Source: DASTRU01 sp035761045 (GTDB lineage: Bacteria; Pseudomonadota; Gammaproteobacteria; Burkholderiales; Burkholderiaceae_E). Taken from it: a stretch of 9,998 nucleotides of DNA. Shown in pieces: positions 5,823-9,998 of the stretch. Where the stretch lies: contig DASTRU010000241.1 in the NCBI GenBank assembly GCA_035761045.1, positions 1 through 9,998 on the forward strand, written 5' to 3'. Positions within the stretch are counted from its first letter, which is position 1, and each line of letters begins with the position of its first letter. A program made the translations under genes and the position numbers. The notes beneath the pieces are model-generated. The model ran no database searches. It was not told where the DNA came from and worked only from the letters and a program-made list of their open reading frames with translations.

Positions 5823-7309
5823 GCCGCGAAGTGCTGCTGCTGGTTGACGCGCTGGCGCGTGAGAAGAATGTCGCTAAAGACGTCGTGTTTGGCGCCCTCG
5901 AGCTTGCGCTTGCCCAGGCCACGAAGAAGTTGTTTCCGGGGCAAGACGTTGATATTCGAGTCGCGGTTGACCGCGAAACCGGCGAGCACGAGGCGTTTCG
6001 TCGCTGGCTGGTCGTGCCCGACGAGGCCGGCCTTCAAGAACCCGACAAGCAAGAGCTGCTGTCCGATGCGCGGGAGCGATTGCCCGATATCGAGGTGGAC
6101 GAATATATCGAGGAGCCGTTGCCTGCGGTCGATTTCGGGCGACGTTTCGCGCAAGACACCAAGCAGGCGGTGCTTCAAAAAATCCGCGACGCCGAGCGCG
6201 AGCAAATTCTTAATGAGTTTCTCGATCGGGGCGATCAAATCATCAACGGGTCGATCAAGCGCATGGAAAAGGGCGACGCGATCGTCGAGGCTGGGCGTGT
6301 TGAGGCACGTTTGCCGCGCGATCAAATGATTCCTAAAGAGAACTTGCGCGTGGGCGACCGTGTCCGAGCGTTCCTTCTCAAAATTGATCGTCAAGCAAGG
6401 GGGCCGCAAATCATCGTTTCGCGCACGTCGCCCGATTTCATCAAGAAACTGTTTGAACTTGAAGTGCCCGAGATCGAACAGGGCCTGCTTCAAATTAAGT
6501 CGGCGGCACGGGACGCCGGCGTGCGGGCCAAGATTGCCGTGTTCACGAGTGATCGTCGTATCGATCCGATCGGTACCTGCGTGGGCATGCGCGGTTCTCG
6601 TGTTCAAGCAGTTACGAACGAGCTTGCGGGTGAGCGCGTGGACATCGTGCTGTGGTCCGAGGATCCGGCTCAATTCGTGATCGGCGCATTGGCGCCCGCG
6701 AATGTGCAGTCCATCGTCGTGGATGAAGACAAGCACGCGATGGACGTGGTGGTCGATGAAGACAATTTGGCGATCGCGATTGGTCGTAGCGGTCAGAACG
6801 TGCGGCTGGCGTCTGAATTGACTGGTTGGCACATCAACATCATGACCCAGGACGAAGCGAACCAGAAGAAGGAGTCGGAGCGCTCGGTCGTGCGGCAATT
6901 GTTCATGAACCGTTTGGATGTGGACCAGGAGGTCGCCGAAATCCTTATCGACGAGGGCTTTTCAACGCTCGAAGAGGTCGCCTACGTGCCAATCGCCGAG
7001 ATGTTGGAGATCGAGGCTTTCGACCAAGACACGGTGGAAGAGCTGCGCAACCGTGCGCGTAATGCGTTGTTGACCGAGGCGATCGCCAAGGAAGAAAAGG
7101 TGGGAGCGGTTTCGCAAGATCTGCTTGATTTGCAAGGCATGACCCGGGAGTTGGCAGCAACGCTTGCCGAACATGGGGTGAATACGCGTGACGACTTGGC
7201 CGAACTCGCGGTCGATGAGCTGCGCGAACACACCGGTATGGATGAAGAGAGCGCGAAAGAAATGATTTTGCGCGCGCGTGCGCACTGGTTTGCGCAGGAA
7301 CAGCAGTGA
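5819..7309 (+). CDS. nusA: Transcription termination/antitermination factor NusA
   Basis: NusA binds RNA polymerase and nascent RNA, promoting hairpin pausing and intrinsic termination, and takes part in rRNA antitermination. The 496-residue length matches the proteobacterial form. In order there are the polymerase-binding N-terminal domain (about 1-130, with NVAKDVVFGALELALAQA at 17-34), an S1 domain (about 135-201, with RVGDRVRAFL at 177-186) and KH1 (about 225-285, GTCVGMRGSRVQAV at 252-265). KH2 follows (about 295-345, AIAIGRSGQNVRLA at 318-331), then two acidic C-terminal repeats at about 365-420 and 435-490 that in E. coli contact the alpha-subunit CTD and related partners. The start is firm: GAGG at 5807-5810 sits eight bases before the ATG. 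It overlaps rimP by four bases. Because NusA acts at hairpin-U-tract terminators, it could influence the terminator in its own operon leader; that link is inferred. Confidence 0.98.
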   Translation: MSREVLLLVDALAREKNVAKDVVFGALELALAQATKKLFPGQDVDIRVAVDRETGEHEAFRRWLVVPDEAGLQEPDKQELLSDARERLPDIEVDEYIEEPLPAVDFGRRFAQDTKQAVLQKIRDAEREQILNEFLDRGDQIINGSIKRMEKGDAIVEAGRVEARLPRDQMIPKENLRVGDRVRAFLLKIDRQARGPQIIVSRTSPDFIKKLFELEVPEIEQGLLQIKSAARDAGVRAKIAVFTSDRRIDPIGTCVGMRGSRVQAVTNELAGERVDIVLWSEDPAQFVIGALAPANVQSIVVDEDKHAMDVVVDEDNLAIAIGRSGQNVRLASELTGWHINIMTQDEANQKKESERSVVRQLFMNRLDVDQEVAEILIDEGFSTLEEVAYVPIAEMLEIEAFDQDTVEELRNRARNALLTEAIAKEEKVGAVSQDLLDLQGMTRELAATLAEHGVNTRDDLAELAVDELREHTGMDEESAKEMILRARAHWFAQEQQ

Positions 7310-7373
7310 CTCCAAAGCTTTACGCAATTTGTGAAGTAAAGCCACGGGGTAACGAAAGGACGATGGGGAACGA

Positions 7374-9998
7374 ATGGCGAGCATGAATGTGGGCCAGTTT
7401 GCGGCGGAGCTCAAGATGCCGGAGAACGTGCTGATTGAGCAGTTGCGAGCGGCTGGCGTCGAGAAATCGTCGGCGGGCGACGCGCTGACCGAAGCCGACA
7501 AGGCGAAGCTGCTCGACATGCTCCGCAAGGCTCACGGTGGGAACGACGGCGGCGAAAAGCGCAAGATCACGCTGACGCGCAAGCAAACCTCCGAGATCAA
7601 GCAATCGGACGGCACGGGTAAGTCGCGCACCATTCAAGTCGAGGTGCGCAAGAAGCGAGTGTTCGTACAGCGTGATTCTTCGGAGTCACTCACCGAGAAC
7701 GTAGCACCCGCGGCGCCGATGGAACCCGTCGTCAACGAAGAGGAAATTCGTGCTCGTCAGGAGGAAGAGCATCGACAAGCGGAATTGTTGGCTCGTCAGG
7801 CCGCCGAGCTGAAAGAAAAGCAAGAGCGTCTCGCGCGTCTTGAAGAAGAGCGGCGCCGCGAGGAGGAAGCACGTCGGATCGCGGAAGCCGAGCGCGCGGC
7901 AGCGGAAGCCGCCCAGGCACAGCGAGCCGCCGAAATGAACATTGCCGCGGAAAATACCCAAGCCGATCTCGCGGAGAAAGCCGCGCAAGCCGCACGCAAG
8001 GCGCAAGCCGCGAAAGAAGCGGCGGAGCAAGAAGCGAAGCGTTCCGCCGAATTAGCCAAGGCGCGCAAGGCGGTTGAAGATGAGGTGGCGGCGATGAACC
8101 GCATGCTCTCTCAACCAAAGCGGGTATTGAAGGCGCCGGCGCCGCCCGCGGCAGCTCCGGTGGCGGCGGCGACTGCAACCGAAGGCACCTTGCATAAACC
8201 CACGGCGAAAAATGCCGAGCCGGCGCGGGCGGAAGACAAGCCCAAAGTGGGGACAAAACAAATCAACGCCGCGAAAGTGGCCTCGACCTGGAACGAAGAC
8301 GCGGCGAAAAAGCGCGGCATCAAAACGCGCGGCGATACGGGCGCGGGCAGTTCCGCGTGGCGTGGCGGTCCGAAAGGTCGTCATGGCAAATCGGATCAAT
8401 CGGCGTCGCAAAACTTCCAAGTGGCGGCCGAGCCGATCGTGCGGGAAGTGCATGTGCCGGAAACGCTTACTGTGGCCGAGCTCGCGCACAAGATGTCGGT
8501 GAAAGCGGCGGAAGTTATCAAAGCACTGATGAAGATGGGCCAAATGGTCACCATCAACCAAGTGCTCGATCAAGACACGGCCATGATCGTCGTTGAAGAG
8601 CTTGGTCATAAAGCGGTGGCGGCCAAGCTTGACGATCCGGAAGCGCAACTAATCGAAGCGGTGCCTGTGGATGACGCGAATCTCGAGAACCGTCCGCCGG
8701 TCGTAACGGTTATGGGGCACGTGGACCACGGTAAGACGTCATTGCTCGACTACATCCGCCGTGCAAAGGTCGCGGCGGGCGAAGCGGGCGGTATTACGCA
8801 GCATATTGGCGCTTATCACGTTGAAACACCGCGTGGCGTCATCACGTTTTTGGATACGCCGGGCCACGAAGCGTTTACCGCCATGCGCGCGCGCGGTGCC
8901 AAGGCGACCGACTTGGTGATTCTCGTCGTGGCGGCCGATGACGGCGTTATGCCGCAAACCCGCGAAGCGATTCACCATGCGAAGGCCGCCAATGTGCCAA
9001 TCGTGGTGGCGATGAACAAGATCGATAAGCCCGAAGCCAATCCCGATCGCGTCAAGCAAGAGTTGGTGTCGGAGTCGGTGGTGCCGGAAGAGTACGGGGG
9101 CGATTCGCCGTTCATTCCGGTGTCGGCAAAGACAGGCCAAGGCGTCGACGACTTGCTCGAAAACGTCTTGTTGCAAGCGGAAGTGCTGGAGCTAAAAGCC
9201 GTCAAGGACGCGCCGGCCAAGGGTTTGGTCATCGAAGCCAAGCTCGATAAAGGTCGCGGTCCGGTCGCAACCGTGCTCGTGCAAACCGGTACGCTCAAGC
9301 GCGGGGACGTCGTGTTGGCGGGTGCCTCGTTCGGTAAGGTACGCGCGATGTTGGACGAAAACGGTAAGCCGATTCAAAGCGCCGGACCATCCATTCCCGT
9401 CGAGATCCAAGGCTTGCAGGAAGTGCCGACCGCGGGCGAGGAAGTGATCGTGCTGGGCGACGAGCGTAAGGCGCGGGAGATCGCGCTGTTTCGCCAGGGC
9501 AAGTTCCGCGACGTTAAGTTGTCGAAGCAACAGGCGGCCAAGCTCGAAAATATGTTCGAGCAAATGGGCGAGGGCGAGGTCAAGACGCTGGCACTGGTCG
9601 TCAAGGCCGACGTGCAAGGTTCGCAAGAAGCGATTCAGCACGCGATGGCCAAGCTCTCGACCGATGAAGTCAAGGTGCAAGTCGTGCACGCGGCGGTCGG
9701 TGGTATCACCGAAAGCGACGTGAACTTGGCGATCGCCTCGAAAGCGGTCGTCATCGGCTTCAATACGCGGGCGGACATGGCCGCCCGCAAGCTGGCTGAA
9801 GCTAACGGTGTCGATATTCGCTACTACAACATCATTTACGACGCGGTCGATGAAGTGAAAGCCGCGATGAGCGGCATGCTTGCGCCGGAAAAGAAAGAAG
9901 AAATCACCGGCCTGGTCGAAATCCGTCAGGTGTTCTCGATCAGCAAGGTGGGCAATATCGCGGGCTGCTACGTTCTCGAAGGCATCGTGCGTCGCAAT
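7374..9998 (+). CDS. infB: Translation initiation factor IF2, N-terminal 875 residues; 3' end outside window
   Basis: IF2 is the GTPase that brings fMet-tRNA to the 30S subunit and promotes subunit joining. The frame is open from ATG 7374 to the window edge. In order there are an IF2N domain (about 4-54), the IF2-associated KRKITLTRKQTSEIKQSDG stretch (62-80), a long charged Ala/Glu/Arg-rich coiled coil (about 122-240), a Pro/Ala/Gly linker (to about 355) and a second IF2N domain (about 363-412). The GTPase domain follows: G1 GHVDHGKT (448-455), G2 GGITQHIGAY (472-481), G3 DTPGHE (494-499), G4 NKID (548-551) and G5 SAK (584-586). After it come domain II and most of the C-terminal part; about 70 residues should be missing. 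The start MASMNVGQF matches relatives. GGGGA (7365-7369) is a weak Shine-Dalgarno, and AAAGGA (7355-7360) is too distant. It follows nusA after 64 bases with no terminator. Confidence 0.97.
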   Translation, partial: MASMNVGQFAAELKMPENVLIEQLRAAGVEKSSAGDALTEADKAKLLDMLRKAHGGNDGGEKRKITLTRKQTSEIKQSDGTGKSRTIQVEVRKKRVFVQRDSSESLTENVAPAAPMEPVVNEEEIRARQEEEHRQAELLARQAAELKEKQERLARLEEERRREEEARRIAEAERAAAEAAQAQRAAEMNIAAENTQADLAEKAAQAARKAQAAKEAAEQEAKRSAELAKARKAVEDEVAAMNRMLSQPKRVLKAPAPPAAAPVAAATATEGTLHKPTAKNAEPARAEDKPKVGTKQINAAKVASTWNEDAAKKRGIKTRGDTGAGSSAWRGGPKGRHGKSDQSASQNFQVAAEPIVREVHVPETLTVAELAHKMSVKAAEVIKALMKMGQMVTINQVLDQDTAMIVVEELGHKAVAAKLDDPEAQLIEAVPVDDANLENRPPVVTVMGHVDHGKTSLLDYIRRAKVAAGEAGGITQHIGAYHVETPRGVITFLDTPGHEAFTAMRARGAKATDLVILVVAADDGVMPQTREAIHHAKAANVPIVVAMNKIDKPEANPDRVKQELVSESVVPEEYGGDSPFIPVSAKTGQGVDDLLENVLLQAEVLELKAVKDAPAKGLVIEAKLDKGRGPVATVLVQTGTLKRGDVVLAGASFGKVRAMLDENGKPIQSAGPSIPVEIQGLQEVPTAGEEVIVLGDERKAREIALFRQGKFRDVKLSKQQAAKLENMFEQMGEGEVKTLALVVKADVQGSQEAIQHAMAKLSTDEVKVQVVHAAVGGITESDVNLAIASKAVVIGFNTRADMAARKLAEANGVDIRYYNIIYDAVDEVKAAMSGMLAPEKKEEITGLVEIRQVFSISKVGNIAGCYVLEGIVRRN
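8082..8096 (+). promoter_or_regulatory. Possible internal ribosome binding site and start for a short IF2 form
   Basis: Inside infB, GAGGTG (8082-8087) is a six-base match to the 16S anti-Shine-Dalgarno complement and lies six bases before an in-frame ATG (8094-8096, codon 241). Initiation there would give an IF2 lacking the first IF2N domain and the coiled coil, similar in idea to the shorter IF2 forms of E. coli. This site is stronger than the one before the full-length start. It may also be only a chance result of the Asp-Glu-Val codons. Confidence 0.35.

Noticed and set aside
5588..6898. Long open frame (436 codons) on the minus strand opposite rimP/nusA
   Set aside because: It lies antisense to a secure nusA gene, its translation is rich in His, Arg and Leu without any recognisable domain, and it is the usual by-product of GC-biased codon positions.
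7732..8648. Several minus-strand open frames opposite infB
   Set aside because: They mirror the repetitive Ala/Glu/Arg coiled-coil codons of infB and give low-complexity Ser/Arg/Phe/Leu-rich translations; no motif or ribosome binding site supports them.
1..9998. Mobile element, CRISPR array, phage, toxin-antitoxin or defence system
   Set aside because: Every long frame with support belongs to a known housekeeping family, no array-like or terminal repeats were seen, and composition looks even across the window.

Overview
The window looks like core chromosome of a betaproteobacterium, most likely Burkholderiales. The evidence is the gene order (aat-bpt-pyrD on one strand; scpB-rluB-rimP-nusA-infB on the other) together with protein motifs typical of that group. 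Examples are an IF2 that begins MASMNVGQFAAELKMP, a RimP carrying LEVSSPGLDRPLKKLAD, and an RluB with a long basic Gly/Asn tail. I see no insertion sequence, phage gene, CRISPR array, toxin-antitoxin pair or other accessory module. The most interesting material is in the non-coding leaders, not in new protein families.

Left arm (1-2683, minus strand). Four genes read leftward as a probable operon: a zinc-ribbon NUDIX hydrolase (2129-2683), aat (1334-2116), bpt (561-1334) and the N-terminal half of pyrD (1-513, running off the window). Aat and Bpt are the two aminoacyl-tRNA-protein transferases of the bacterial N-end rule. Aat adds Leu/Phe to N-terminal Lys/Arg and Bpt adds Leu to N-terminal Asp/Glu. 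Their genes overlap by one base (TAATG).

Centre (2684-3038). A short divergent region holds a good sigma70-type promoter for an initiator tRNA-fMet gene (2769-2845, CCA encoded). About 190 non-coding bases follow and contain four consecutive hairpins before scpB.

Right arm (3039-9998, plus strand). scpB and rluB are nine bases apart. A 234-base gap then holds a perfect TATAAT promoter, a strong intrinsic terminator (six-pair stem, T9) and a further stable hairpin. After it come rimP, nusA (ATGA overlap) and infB (first 875 codons, running off the right edge). This is the conserved ribosome-maturation, transcription-elongation and translation-initiation operon. As in E. coli metY-rimP-nusA-infB, an initiator tRNA gene lies upstream, but here scpB, rluB and a second promoter/terminator lie between. 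The natural reading is a growth-linked gene-expression cluster whose rimP-nusA-infB part is controlled by premature termination in its leader.

Start sites: only nusA has a textbook Shine-Dalgarno. NUDIX, aat, bpt, pyrD, rluB and rimP show none that I can see, so several starts rest on family alignment from memory.
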